From: Bacteroidetes bacterium UBA1947
GTDB lineage: Bacteria > Bacteroidota > Bacteroidia > Chitinophagales > Chitinophagaceae
Reading direction: 5' to 3'
Assembly: GCA_002336915.1 (NCBI GenBank)
Contig: DDET01000019.1
Coordinates: 49,667 to 113,666, forward strand
DNA length: 64,000 nt
Under the pieces are notes generated by a model that saw only the letters and a program-made list of their open reading frames with translations, was not told the DNA's origin and ran no database searches. Shown here piece after piece: positions 1 to 7,655 of this stretch (positions are counted from its first letter, which is position 1; each line of letters opens with the position of its first letter). The translations under genes were made by a program, and so were the position numbers.

Positions 1-68
1 AAAAATATTCACAATCTCAATGTCTTTTCAAAGGTGTTCATGAGATCGCTGCGCTAAGTTCAAGGCTC

Positions 69-241
69 TTGGAAAGAAAGCTAAAAATATTTGCGAAGCC
101 CTAAAAGGGGAAATAAGTTCAAGCTTCGAACAAATCCGGGCGACAGAAGGACTTTTATACTGTTTCTATCTTTAAACTTCAGTAGACGGTTCCCCTTTCT
201 TCACGGTCTTCGCAAATATTTTCTTAACGCTTTCTTTCCAA
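69..241 (-). ncRNA. Element A, copy 1: putative structured RNA or MITE-like element
   Basis: This is a 173-bp element bounded by inverted ends that begin TTGGAAAGAAAGC. It is homologous to 42973-43187 in the opposite orientation. Read on the minus strand it has an outer stem pairing AAAATATTTGCGAAG with CTTCGCAAATATTTT. The conserved motif ACCGTCTACTGAA follows (plus coordinates 178-190). An inner stem pairs GGGGAA with TTCCCC and a small TCC/GGA stem lies inside it. The second conserved motif resembles TTCGAAGCTTGAACTTATT (112-130). Motifs are shared between the copies while stem sequences differ but still pair. That pattern favours a structured RNA. A non-autonomous mobile element is the alternative. 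I do not recognise it as a named family. Confidence 0.5.
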
Positions 242-254
242 ATGCCGGTCGTTT

Positions 255-298
255 TTAACCACCCCTACTCTCCACAAGTGGAGAGTAGGGGTGGTTAA
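255..298. repeat. Perfect 21-bp inverted repeat
   Basis: Two 21-bp arms (255-275 and 278-298) are separated by AA and match perfectly. The arms contain ACCCCTACTCTCCAC and its complement. The palindrome resembles the widespread intergenic family built on CCCTCTCC...GGAGAGGG that also appears inside gcvP at 39061-39093. No adjacent gene end explains it as a terminator. Confidence 0.8.
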
Positions 299-480
299 TT
301 AATAAATGTTTTGCTGCAGTCGCATCCGTCAGCAATGTCTCTTACTCTCAACCGAAGATTGCTTTCCCGATATACATCGGGACAGGCTGTCGTGGCCGCG
401 CCCAGGGCCAAAAACTCCTCGCAATAACGGGAGAAAAGTAAAAAACCGAACAAAGGTCGGATGGGAATTTGGGATGGGGA

Positions 481-605
481 AATTGAAGTTTTATGATACC
501 CTTTTGAAAGGGTATCATACCCCCATGCGGAGGGTATCATACTCCTATTTTTAGGCTTAAAGCATTGAAAATGAGGTAGTGGTATAATGAAATGAAAAAA
601 GGAGG
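481..605 (+). repeat. Element B, copy 1 (ATGATACCC/GGGTATCAT repeat)
   Basis: About 125 bp closely match the reverse complement of 42538-42666, by eye around 90 percent. The core is a palindrome ATGATACCC-TTTTGAAA-GGGTATCAT followed by a further GGGTATCAT. A tail containing TGGTATAATGAAATGAAAAAAGG is shared by both copies. The match stops abruptly on both sides. The spaced nine-mers could be protein binding sites or hairpin arms. No transposase is adjacent. Confidence 0.8.
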
Positions 606-645
606 AAACTGACTCTCATAGGGCCATTATTTGGCGATTTCGGGC

Positions 646-2640
646 CTAGTAGCTTTCGAGATACCCCGCAGGAGGAGGCGCAGGGACGTACATTTTTTTT
701 AACCTGCCGAAATATCCTTTGCCTCGTTTATTCATATAAAATGAACTTTCCTCATCAGCCTTATATTTGTAGGATATGGTATAAAGCGGGGGAGGAGGCG
801 ATGGCGAAAGGGTGAATTTGCCGGATAAAATACAGTGCCAATCATTATTAATGTTCCACCTTACTTTTGAAGCTGAGGAAACAACGACACCGGGAAATAG
901 CGAAGTATTTGCGGTATCCACTAAGGTGCCGGCATGTGGCCACCCGGAAAGAAAAAAGCCATCGTCAAGCGCCGCAAATATCTTAACCTTTGGGTACATA
1001 AGGTGGCCGCCCATATCTATAAAGGAGCCACCATAATGGATATTTACAGAAAAATATCCCTCCATTTTATCCCCCTCAAAACGATACCAATCATTTGCAT
1101 ATCCATACTTGTTTACCATACCGGTGAGCGTGTAATTCGCCAATTGTTTAACAGGCAGTCCATCACTACCTATTAAATTATTAACATTACCCCTGCCGCC
1201 AGTGTTGGTTACAGCATACGGTTTATGTTCCCAATAAAATACAGAAACAATGCCAGAAGACTGAAAAGGAATCAGTTGCTCGTGGTCTTTATTGAATACA
1301 CCATAAGTATACGTGTACCTAGCAGAATCTTTCCGAACTGCCATTAAACCATCACGAACGTTATAATCAATAATGACACCGCGCATTTTCATTGGGCTGA
1401 CAATATAATTAAGCTCAGTATCGACCAGTGCGAGGTATGACAATGAATCTGCTACGGACATGCCCTTAACAGCGAAATATTTTTGAGGCCACTTCACAAA
1501 ATCTGTGGTGCTCCATATAATGCCGTCCTTAACAAAATGGCATGTGTCGCGCCCATTTATTTTTATCAAGGGTATATATTTATCACATTCACTGCGTGGC
1601 GGGACGACGGGAGTGGATATATATACAGGCAGGAACCAATCGCTTATTGGCTGAAGGCTATGTGTGCTATAATACCTTCGGTAATGGTAAGAATTGCTAT
1701 TATTAAAGCTATCCACATAGTTGCTATCTCTCGTGACAATTATAGTGTCGTTCCGTACCCATGCGCCACTGTAAATGCATGGGAGGAGCAAGTTGCCTGC
1801 TAATGACATTATACCGTACCTGCCACCTTTTTTGAGCACCGGAACAAATGTATCGACCGGAAAATCCCATATTGAGAAGTCTGGAAGGGCGAGAATCATT
1901 TTGCCGGAAATATCAGCATAACTATTGTGTGTAGTCCCACCCCAATCTTCGACATTCAGCAACATACCTTTGGAAAAACCCTGACGATCAAACCTAATGT
2001 GATTATACCTGCAAGGTACGATTACCTTACCGTTGGTATCAATTATGCCCCTAAGCGCGCTTTTAGCCACCTCAAAATAATAGGGCGGAATATCATTATC
2101 GTAACGTTTACTATCGTCAACAAAATCGTACACAAAAGGCAACAAGGTATTGCCGAATGTGTCAATGAAGCCATACTTACCATTTTTCTCAACAATAGCA
2201 TAGTATTTGTTCCAGACACTATTATACCTGAATTCACAACGAGACAAATCAAAGCCGCAGGGTAGCACCTCTTTATTATTTGTGTCAATGATACCCCATT
2301 TGCCGTTTTTACCCCGTGCATTCATTCCTGTATTCCACCCGCTCCACTTACCATTCCAATGGCGGGACGGGGGTATTATATAATGGCCTTGGTCATCAAT
2401 AAGACAGTACGTGAAGTTCCATTCTTTGTGCTTTAGCTTAATGTTTGTCACTATTGCCTTACCATTTGAAAAAAAAGTAACGTCGTCCCAACGGGGCTTT
2501 ATCTTCACCACTCCGTTGCTATCGCAATAACCCCATTTATTATTATCGACATAGGGAATAAGCGCCGGCAAAGGCTGTGCACCGGCAGTGATGTGCAGGA
2601 TGCAAAAGATAAGGAGTAGTATAGGAGCCAGGAACCGCAT
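646..2640 (-). CDS. Exported WG-repeat protein
   Basis: A 664-residue protein begins with a signal peptide of about 21 residues ending near ITAGAQ, so it is probably periplasmic or surface exposed. At least five WG-type beta repeats follow, for example KWGYCDSNGVVKIKPRWDDV, KWGIIDTNNKEVLP, KYGFIDTFGNTLLPFVYDF, LRGIIDTNGKVIVPCRY and RYGIMSLAGNLLLPCIY. The C-terminal half diverges from the repeat and has no domain I recognise. There is no T9SS C-terminal domain. WG repeats are common in Bacteroidota and their molecular role is mostly unknown. It is transcribed alone, with about 320 bp separating it from the TPR gene upstream. Confidence 0.85.
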   Translation of the reverse strand: MRFLAPILLLIFCILHITAGAQPLPALIPYVDNNKWGYCDSNGVVKIKPRWDDVTFFSNGKAIVTNIKLKHKEWNFTYCLIDDQGHYIIPPSRHWNGKWSGWNTGMNARGKNGKWGIIDTNNKEVLPCGFDLSRCEFRYNSVWNKYYAIVEKNGKYGFIDTFGNTLLPFVYDFVDDSKRYDNDIPPYYFEVAKSALRGIIDTNGKVIVPCRYNHIRFDRQGFSKGMLLNVEDWGGTTHNSYADISGKMILALPDFSIWDFPVDTFVPVLKKGGRYGIMSLAGNLLLPCIYSGAWVRNDTIIVTRDSNYVDSFNNSNSYHYRRYYSTHSLQPISDWFLPVYISTPVVPPRSECDKYIPLIKINGRDTCHFVKDGIIWSTTDFVKWPQKYFAVKGMSVADSLSYLALVDTELNYIVSPMKMRGVIIDYNVRDGLMAVRKDSARYTYTYGVFNKDHEQLIPFQSSGIVSVFYWEHKPYAVTNTGGRGNVNNLIGSDGLPVKQLANYTLTGMVNKYGYANDWYRFEGDKMEGYFSVNIHYGGSFIDMGGHLMYPKVKIFAALDDGFFLSGWPHAGTLVDTANTSLFPGVVVSSASKVRWNINNDWHCILSGKFTLSPSPPPPLYTISYKYKADEESSFYMNKRGKGYFGRLKKMYVPAPPPAGYLESY

Positions 2641-2962
2641 GGCATAAATTTAAACAAGAAACTATAATTATGACGGGATAAAGCGGTGACATCCCTAAGG
2701 TGATGGTGTCATTTAGGGGTAATAAATGAGGCGGCCGAGGGAATTCATGCCTCATGCCCAGAAGAAAACCTTTCAACCAGGCTTGTGAATATGTGCTGCC
2801 GGATGAAATCCTTCGTCTTATTTATGATTTAAGTTGAAAAAACTAAAACCAGTTCTGGATGTTTGATGTTGCTTAGTGCAAGCCTCAGCGGGACCTCCCC
2901 AGTCGGTTATGACATTCGTCAACCCGCCATCCCCTCCTTGAAAAAAGGAGGGGAGCTTCTCC
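2641..2962. other. Intergenic stretch with one hairpin
   Basis: This gap lies between the start of the WG-repeat gene and the end of the TPR gene. It holds the hairpin at 2931-2953. No gene or clear promoter consensus is visible. Confidence 0.6.
2931..2953. repeat. CCCCTCCTT hairpin
   Basis: CCCCTCCTT (2931-2939) pairs with AAGGAGGGG (2945-2953), 10 bp beyond the stop codon of the TPR gene. There is no T-tract after the stem on the minus strand, so it is better read as a palindromic intergenic repeat than as a classical terminator. It could still protect the 3' end of the transcript. Confidence 0.6.
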
Positions 2963-4789
2963 TTACGGCACTGCTTTGTCGGAGTTTAACTCGCCCAGTT
3001 TTCTTCTTGCGGTTTGTACATAAGTGCTGCCGGGATAGTCGATGAGGAGCTGCTCGTAATATTTTTTGGCTTTGTCTTTATCCTTTAGCTGGTTGCTGTA
3101 TATCTCCGCAGTTTTGAACACGGCATCATCGCCCAGTACATCGGTCTTGTATTTGTCCATGATCACGGCGAGGTATTCCAGCTCTTTATTATAGTCGTGG
3201 CGCTTATCCTCGATGCGGGCATGCAGCATCAGGATATCATCCTGCAGGGAGCTTTTAGGGTATGCTTTGGCAATACTATCGATCAGTACCTCGGCATCCT
3301 TTTCCTTGTTTTGGAAGAGCAGCAGGTCGGCATAGGCAAAGCGCTTGAGGGCCGTGGTATCGCTGCTATCGATGGTGTTCTCGGTTATCAGTACGGAGAG
3401 GTAAAGGGCATCGTTGGCAATGAGCTCAGATGTGGCGGCCTTCAGCACTTTAAGCTGTGTCTGCGCCCATTTGAAATCGGCATGGTAGTAAGAGAGCTTT
3501 GCATTGCGGAAGCGGGCCTCCTCGCCAAGGGCATCTTCCTTAAAGTCCTTATCCACCTGGCTGTATACAAGCGATGCCTCCCAGGTGCGGCCTGTGAGGA
3601 TCATGTAATCGCCCAACTGCAGCTTGGCCTTGCCAATGAGGGCCTTCTGCATTCCTGCGGCGCCAATGGCCTTGTTGAGTATATCGATAGCCTTAGCAGG
3701 GTTATTGGCAAACTGGGCCTCCAGTGTAGCATACTGCGTAGCAATATCAGAACCGTAATAATTGGGGAACTGGCTGAAAAAGGATTCGAAAGAATCGGCC
3801 ATTATCTTTACCTCTTCCTGGGTATATGAGGGCACTTCCCCAAGGCGCTCGAGGCCCATGCGCAGCTTCTCGGTAACGGCGCTCATGTAGAGGTTGCCGG
3901 TCTTGCCTTTTGCTGCGATATCACTAAGTGCTTTTTGGGCAGTCTCGTACTGCTTCTCGTGCTCGGCAACATGCGCAAAGCTGTATAGCCTGTGGCCATC
4001 TTCCTTGTTACGTTCGTCGAGCGCCTCCAGTTGCAGCAAGGCACCATCCCAATCATCTTTTTGGGTATAGAGCCATGTGAGCAGCTCTACGTAATACGGA
4101 TTATCGGGCAGCTCGTTGATACGCTTGATGAGGGCCTTTTGGGTGAGCTGGATCTTTACAGGGTCGGTGCCCAGTAGTTCGAGTAAGGTGTTCTTGGTGT
4201 TCTCCAGTCCGTATACCTGCACGGGTACAGCCATGAGCAGGGTGTTCAGCGCCTTGTCCATATCACCGGTCTTTGCATAGAGGCGGGCCAGCGCATCGCT
4301 ATAGATATAGTTGTTGCTGATCATGGAGGAGCCGCGCTCGTAGGTCTTGATAGCATATGCACTATTGCCTATACCCGTGAAGGCATTGGCCACCTGCTGC
4401 GTAAGCATATCGTCACCCGTGAGTGCGGCAACGGCATTGTCAAATTGTTCCTGCGCCTTCTTGTCTTTGCCCTCGGCTGTAAACACAGTTCCCATATCAA
4501 TAGAGATAAGGGGGTTGTGCGGGTGCAAAGACAGTTGCTTGTCAACCACCTTCTCAGCGTCCTTGTATTCCTTCATGGCCAGCAGCAACTGCAGGTATTC
4601 GCTATATACATCGGAGGATGTGGGGTCGGCCTTGTATAGTTTGGCGTATATCTCCGCAGCCTTTTCGTTGTTCTTGAGGTCGGCAGCCATGCGGGCATCC
4701 TTCAGTGTCTCCTGCGCAAAAGCAGTACCCTGCCCTATGCCCAGCAGCACCACTAGCAACACGTACCTTAATATCTTCAGGCTATCCAT
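2963..4789 (-). CDS. Exported tetratricopeptide-repeat protein
   Basis: This 608-residue protein has a signal peptide (about residues 1-25, ending GTAFAQ) followed by helical TPR units almost to the C-terminus. The units carry the usual small and aromatic positions, for example ADLKNNEKAAEIYAKLYKADP and FQNKEKDAEVLIDSIAKAYP, and the last is KAKKYYEQLLIDYPGSTYVQ. TPR proteins of this kind act as scaffolds in the periplasm or outer membrane. The specific partner is unknown. The start lies 8 bp after the stop of the gene at 4798-5703, so it is probably the last gene of an operon with the small exported proteins upstream. Confidence 0.85.
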   Translation of the reverse strand: MDSLKILRYVLLVVLLGIGQGTAFAQETLKDARMAADLKNNEKAAEIYAKLYKADPTSSDVYSEYLQLLLAMKEYKDAEKVVDKQLSLHPHNPLISIDMGTVFTAEGKDKKAQEQFDNAVAALTGDDMLTQQVANAFTGIGNSAYAIKTYERGSSMISNNYIYSDALARLYAKTGDMDKALNTLLMAVPVQVYGLENTKNTLLELLGTDPVKIQLTQKALIKRINELPDNPYYVELLTWLYTQKDDWDGALLQLEALDERNKEDGHRLYSFAHVAEHEKQYETAQKALSDIAAKGKTGNLYMSAVTEKLRMGLERLGEVPSYTQEEVKIMADSFESFFSQFPNYYGSDIATQYATLEAQFANNPAKAIDILNKAIGAAGMQKALIGKAKLQLGDYMILTGRTWEASLVYSQVDKDFKEDALGEEARFRNAKLSYYHADFKWAQTQLKVLKAATSELIANDALYLSVLITENTIDSSDTTALKRFAYADLLLFQNKEKDAEVLIDSIAKAYPKSSLQDDILMLHARIEDKRHDYNKELEYLAVIMDKYKTDVLGDDAVFKTAEIYSNQLKDKDKAKKYYEQLLIDYPGSTYVQTARRKLGELNSDKAVP

Positions 4790-4797
4790 TTATCAAT

Positions 4798-5703
4798 TTA
4801 CTTCAGTGATCTGTTTGCTTCCTTATCATACACGTAATGAAAACCATCGAAACGGTAAATATAGTAATCCTTTCCCGCAGCCTCGTGAACCACCGGCGTA
4901 ACGATGGCTTTCTTGTCGTCCACCGAATCCTTTCGCGGGCTGCTTGGTACTTCCTTCTTCAGCAGGGGCACATACATAGTCTTGCGGTCGTCGGTGAGCT
5001 TTATGTTCGCATCGTCCTCGGCCCACTCACCGTAGGGCGCAAGGTCATTCTCCACAGCTACGGTACTCTGCAATTTACCATTTGTCTTAAATATAGGCAT
5101 GGGAATTAACGAACCTTTATCAATTGTATATGCATGAATTACATGTGCCCCTCCTTTAGTCCCATATACTTTGTGGTCCATAAGCAGGTACACGGCCTTG
5201 CCCAGCATAGTGTGTACGGTACAAATATCCGAAAAAAAAGTGCCTGCTTTTTCAGCATCGTCGTCGCCCCCGGAGATATCGTTGAAGACCTTTATACGGG
5301 TAGCCTTGCCATTGTCGGTAAACTGGGCAATGGAATTGAAATGGCGCTGGTAGCTGCCGGTCCAGGTATCCCAGCAGTACACGCGGAGCTTATTATCATC
5401 GGAAGTGAGGATATTCATGCCGGGCAGGGCAACGCCAACGGAATCAGAAGGGCGGACCTCATCCTGCAGGGTATTCGGTTGTTGGATACACACTTTCTTT
5501 ATATATGCCATCATCCGGGTGTTGACCAAAATGAGGGAATCCTGCTTTGCCTTGCTGCTGTCGCGACGCAGGTAGTCTATATGCTGCAGGTATGCTTCCA
5601 GCTTATTCTCAAACACCTGTGTAGGGTCTTGCTGTGCAAGGGCAGATACACTACCGATGCAGCAGAAGATGGTGAAAATAAAGCGGGGCAATTTGCTTTT
5701 CAT
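4798..5703 (-). CDS. Exported protein of a three-member local family (paralog 1)
   Basis: A 301-residue protein has a signal peptide (about residues 1-23, ending VSALAQ). It is related to the two genes upstream. Shared features are a motif RVYCWDTWTGSYQRHFNSIA near the middle and a C-terminal block, VPLLKKE, then YRFDGFHYVYDKEANRSLK. I do not recognise a named domain. The start is 9 bp past the stop of 5713-6474 and the stop is 8 bp before the TPR gene, so the three are almost certainly co-transcribed. It carries a Lys/Asp-rich insertion (about residues 250-270) that the others lack. Confidence 0.8.
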   Translation of the reverse strand: MKSKLPRFIFTIFCCIGSVSALAQQDPTQVFENKLEAYLQHIDYLRRDSSKAKQDSLILVNTRMMAYIKKVCIQQPNTLQDEVRPSDSVGVALPGMNILTSDDNKLRVYCWDTWTGSYQRHFNSIAQFTDNGKATRIKVFNDISGGDDDAEKAGTFFSDICTVHTMLGKAVYLLMDHKVYGTKGGAHVIHAYTIDKGSLIPMPIFKTNGKLQSTVAVENDLAPYGEWAEDDANIKLTDDRKTMYVPLLKKEVPSSPRKDSVDDKKAIVTPVVHEAAGKDYYIYRFDGFHYVYDKEANRSLK

Positions 5704-5712
5704 GTACAGGCC

Positions 5713-6474
5713 TTAGCGGGAATTTTTATCGAGCACAAATTTATAGCCATCGAAGGCATAAACCATGAACTTACCTGTGAAAATATCGTCTTTAATAAGA
5801 GGTATATACAGTTTGTCGCGCGCGGGGCTGAAATGCAGCAGGGGTTTGTGCCCGGCGCTGTCGGGCCTGTAGTCGTATGTGAGCTCGCTGTACTCGCCTG
5901 TTTTGTCTTTGAAAAGGTAGAGCTTTTCGATCTTGTGTTTAACGATGCCAAATACTTTTATGCCTTCCACACGCCCGGGCTGATCGCGGTGATAGCTTGC
6001 AAAATAGGCCGTACCCATCTTTGTCCTGACAGGAATGATGGAGTCGTAAAAGGCATGCATGCCCTTCTTTTCAATAGAATCGAGATCGGTATAGCGGATA
6101 TTGTAATAGGTCATGTAAGCTGCGATATTTTCAATATGCTGCCTGTCGGGATCGTCTTTTCTGTCCCAGGAATAAATGCGCATAATACTGTCTGTTGAGG
6201 TAGCAATATGCAGTCCATTCTTCATAGCCTCGGGGAACTGGTAAAACAAAGATGTATCGCGCTGAATGGCGGTCTTTTCGAGGTATTCGATGAAGAGGTC
6301 GTTATTGTTCTCCAGCGAGTCGGCGCCCCCCATTTCATCATCGGCATGGTGGTACCAATAGTCGAGCCGGTCCATGTAGTAAGCCATGCGCTCGTCCATT
6401 TGCTTCGGCGTTTGTGCCTTAAGCGGCTGGCAGCAGGAAAGCAGAATTAATGATATGGTAATGAGTCGACGCAA
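5713..6474 (-). CDS. Exported protein of a three-member local family (paralog 2)
   Basis: A 253-residue protein has a signal peptide (about residues 1-20, ending QPLKAQ). It aligns with its neighbours through MRIYSWDRKDDPDRQHIENIA and the C-terminal YIPLIKDDIFTGKFMVYAFDG followed by YKFVLDKNSR. It is the shortest and most divergent of the three. It is the first gene of the tight 5713/4798/2963 group, with about 124 bp and one element D copy separating it from the upstream paralog. The function is unknown. A long plus-strand open frame (5134-6198) overlaps it but has no gene-like features. Confidence 0.78.
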   Translation of the reverse strand: MRRLITISLILLSCCQPLKAQTPKQMDERMAYYMDRLDYWYHHADDEMGGADSLENNNDLFIEYLEKTAIQRDTSLFYQFPEAMKNGLHIATSTDSIMRIYSWDRKDDPDRQHIENIAAYMTYYNIRYTDLDSIEKKGMHAFYDSIIPVRTKMGTAYFASYHRDQPGRVEGIKVFGIVKHKIEKLYLFKDKTGEYSELTYDYRPDSAGHKPLLHFSPARDKLYIPLIKDDIFTGKFMVYAFDGYKFVLDKNSR

Positions 6475-6564
6475 TTCGTAATTCGTTCTTTATCAAAAGA
6501 ATAAATTTAAAGATAGGCAATTGCGTGGGATGGGACAAGGGAGGGCGCTCTACCAGAGGGCGCT

Positions 6565-6601
6565 TAACGTGTCTGACCGCAAAAAAGCGGTACTGACGCT
6601 A
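6565..6601 (-). repeat. Element D, copy 1 (stop-proximal hairpin)
   Basis: The plus strand reads TAACGTGTCTGACCGC-AAAAAA-GCGGTACTGACGCTA. ACCGC pairs with GCGGT and an outer GTC pairs with GAC across a two-base internal loop. It touches the stop codon of the minus-strand gene 6599-7444. Three more copies lie at 7569-7606, 7616-7651 and 17263-17299, all directly after stop codons. A role as terminator or transcript 3'-end protector is inferred. Confidence 0.75.
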
Positions 6602-7444
6602 GCGGGCATTCTTATCATAAACGAATTGGCTGCCGTTGAATTTATAGACGAGTGTGGCGGCGGTGACCTTATCTTCCTTTACTACGGGGATGTAGAGTGT
6701 CTTCTTGTCGGGGCTGAGGTGGATGATGTTTCGCTGGCCGGCGGTCTTGTCATCGTAGTTGGAGAAGTAATCGTAGGAGCAGTCGATGCTGTTCAGCGAA
6801 CGGCTTGTTGCCTTGAATAGTTTCACCGTGTCGTTGAGCTTATCGCCTTCGATAGTGAAAGCACGGATACCTATGGAGACGTCTTTGGTGGAGTAGACAC
6901 CGCGATAGAGGGCCAGGTAATAGTTTGCGCCGTTGCCGGCAGTAATGGTGATCATGTCTGTGTACCAATAGCCGGGGTCGCCGCCATCGTGGATGGTATC
7001 GATATCTAAGGGGTGAATGGCGGTCTTACCATTAGTTTCGTATTGTGCAAAGCTGTTAAATATATGCATGGTGCCGCCCTCCCAGCTATCCCAGCAATAT
7101 ATGCGGAACATGCGATCATCGGAGGAGATGACCTTCATACCTAATGAATCGAGGGAGGCGAATGGAGCACTGATGGTTGAGGGCTCATCTACTCCTACTT
7201 TTTGGATGTAGGCTTTCAGATCTTCGTTTGCTGCATGTAAAGAATCGTCTTTGTAGGATGCTGTGTCATCGCGCCAATGATCAATGGAGCGTAGGTAAGT
7301 TGCGATGTTGTGTTCTATGTCGGGGAGTTCTTTGAGGGGGATGATGGATTTTTTTGAAGTGGTTGTATTAGTTTGATTGTTCCCTGTGTTTTGGCAGGCG
7401 GAGAAAATAGTTATTAATAAGAGTGGGTAAAGAATGTGGCGCAT
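6599..7444 (-). CDS. Putative lipoprotein of a three-member local family (paralog 3)
   Basis: I place the start at 7444, giving 281 residues, because MRHILYPLLLITIFSACQN is a signal peptide ending in a lipobox-like FSAC. The longer open frame (from 7543) would begin inside GC-rich hairpin repeats. The product is therefore probably a lipoprotein, unlike the two downstream paralogs. Family motifs are FRIYCWDSWEGGTMHIFNSFA and the C-terminal YIPVVKEDK with YKFNGSQFVYDKNAR. A stretch of Thr/Asn residues follows the lipid-attachment Cys as a linker. Element D abuts the stop codon. Confidence 0.78.
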   Translation of the reverse strand: MRHILYPLLLITIFSACQNTGNNQTNTTTSKKSIIPLKELPDIEHNIATYLRSIDHWRDDTASYKDDSLHAANEDLKAYIQKVGVDEPSTISAPFASLDSLGMKVISSDDRMFRIYCWDSWEGGTMHIFNSFAQYETNGKTAIHPLDIDTIHDGGDPGYWYTDMITITAGNGANYYLALYRGVYSTKDVSIGIRAFTIEGDKLNDTVKLFKATSRSLNSIDCSYDYFSNYDDKTAGQRNIIHLSPDKKTLYIPVVKEDKVTAATLVYKFNGSQFVYDKNAR

Positions 7445-7478
7445 GATCCAAAAATACGAGTATTGGTATAAATTGTTC

Positions 7479-7564
7479 AACCCCGCCGGGGCTGTAAGGT
7501 GAATTGTGTTCCTAATCCCCGGATTGCATCCGGGGCTATTCATATTTAACCCCTCCGGGGTTAG
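7479..7564. repeat. Cluster of three GC-rich hairpins
   Basis: Three small palindromes lie in 86 bp: AACCCCGCCGGGGCT (7479-7493), a CCCCGGATTGCATCCGGGG hairpin within 7512-7538, and TTAACCCCTCCGGGGTTAG (7546-7564). They resemble REP-type palindromic repeats and lie between the start of the lipoprotein gene and the end of the FadN-like gene. They could form the 3' end of the fadN-like transcript together with the two element D copies beside them. Confidence 0.7.
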
Positions 7565-7568
7565 TCAA

Positions 7569-7606
7569 TAACGTGTCTGACCGCTGAAGAAGCGGTGCTG
7601 ACGCTA
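7569..7606 (-). repeat. Element D, copy 2
   Basis: TAACGTGTCTGACCGC-TGAAGAA-GCGGTGCTGACGCTA is the same stem with a different loop from copies 1 and 3. It is in direct repeat with copy 3, ten bases away, downstream of the FadN-like gene. Confidence 0.75.
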
Positions 7607-7615
7607 ACGGGCTCT

Positions 7616-7651
7616 TAACGCGTCTGACCGCGAAAAGCGGTACTGACGCTA
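7616..7651 (-). repeat. Element D, copy 3
   Basis: TAACGCGTCTGACCGC-GAAAA-GCGGTACTGACGCTA ends 4 bp from the stop codon of the FadN-like gene on the minus strand. Its position right after a stop codon matches copies 1 and 4. Confidence 0.75.
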
Positions 7652-7655
7652 CCTG

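Larger units (their letters stand above)
1..645. other. Gene-free, repeat-rich stretch
   Basis: No convincing gene is visible in this stretch. It holds element A copy 1, a 21-bp perfect inverted repeat, a short TCCCGAT/ATCGGGA hairpin at 365-382 and element B copy 1, each listed separately. Open frames on both strands across 295-554 only read through these repeats and show no signal peptide, domain or start signal. What lies left of position 1 is unknown. Confidence 0.7.

Noticed and set aside
295..554. Open frames reading GYDTLSKGYHKTS in element B, also seen near 42630
   Set aside because: The same peptide occurs because the DNA repeat is the same. There is no start context or conserved frame outside the repeat, so it is a translation of the repeat.
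5134..6198. A 354-codon plus-strand open frame opposite the exported paralogs
   Set aside because: It spans two minus-strand genes that have signal peptides, shared motifs and operon-like spacing. Its own translation shows no domain, and long antisense frames arise readily from the codon bias here.
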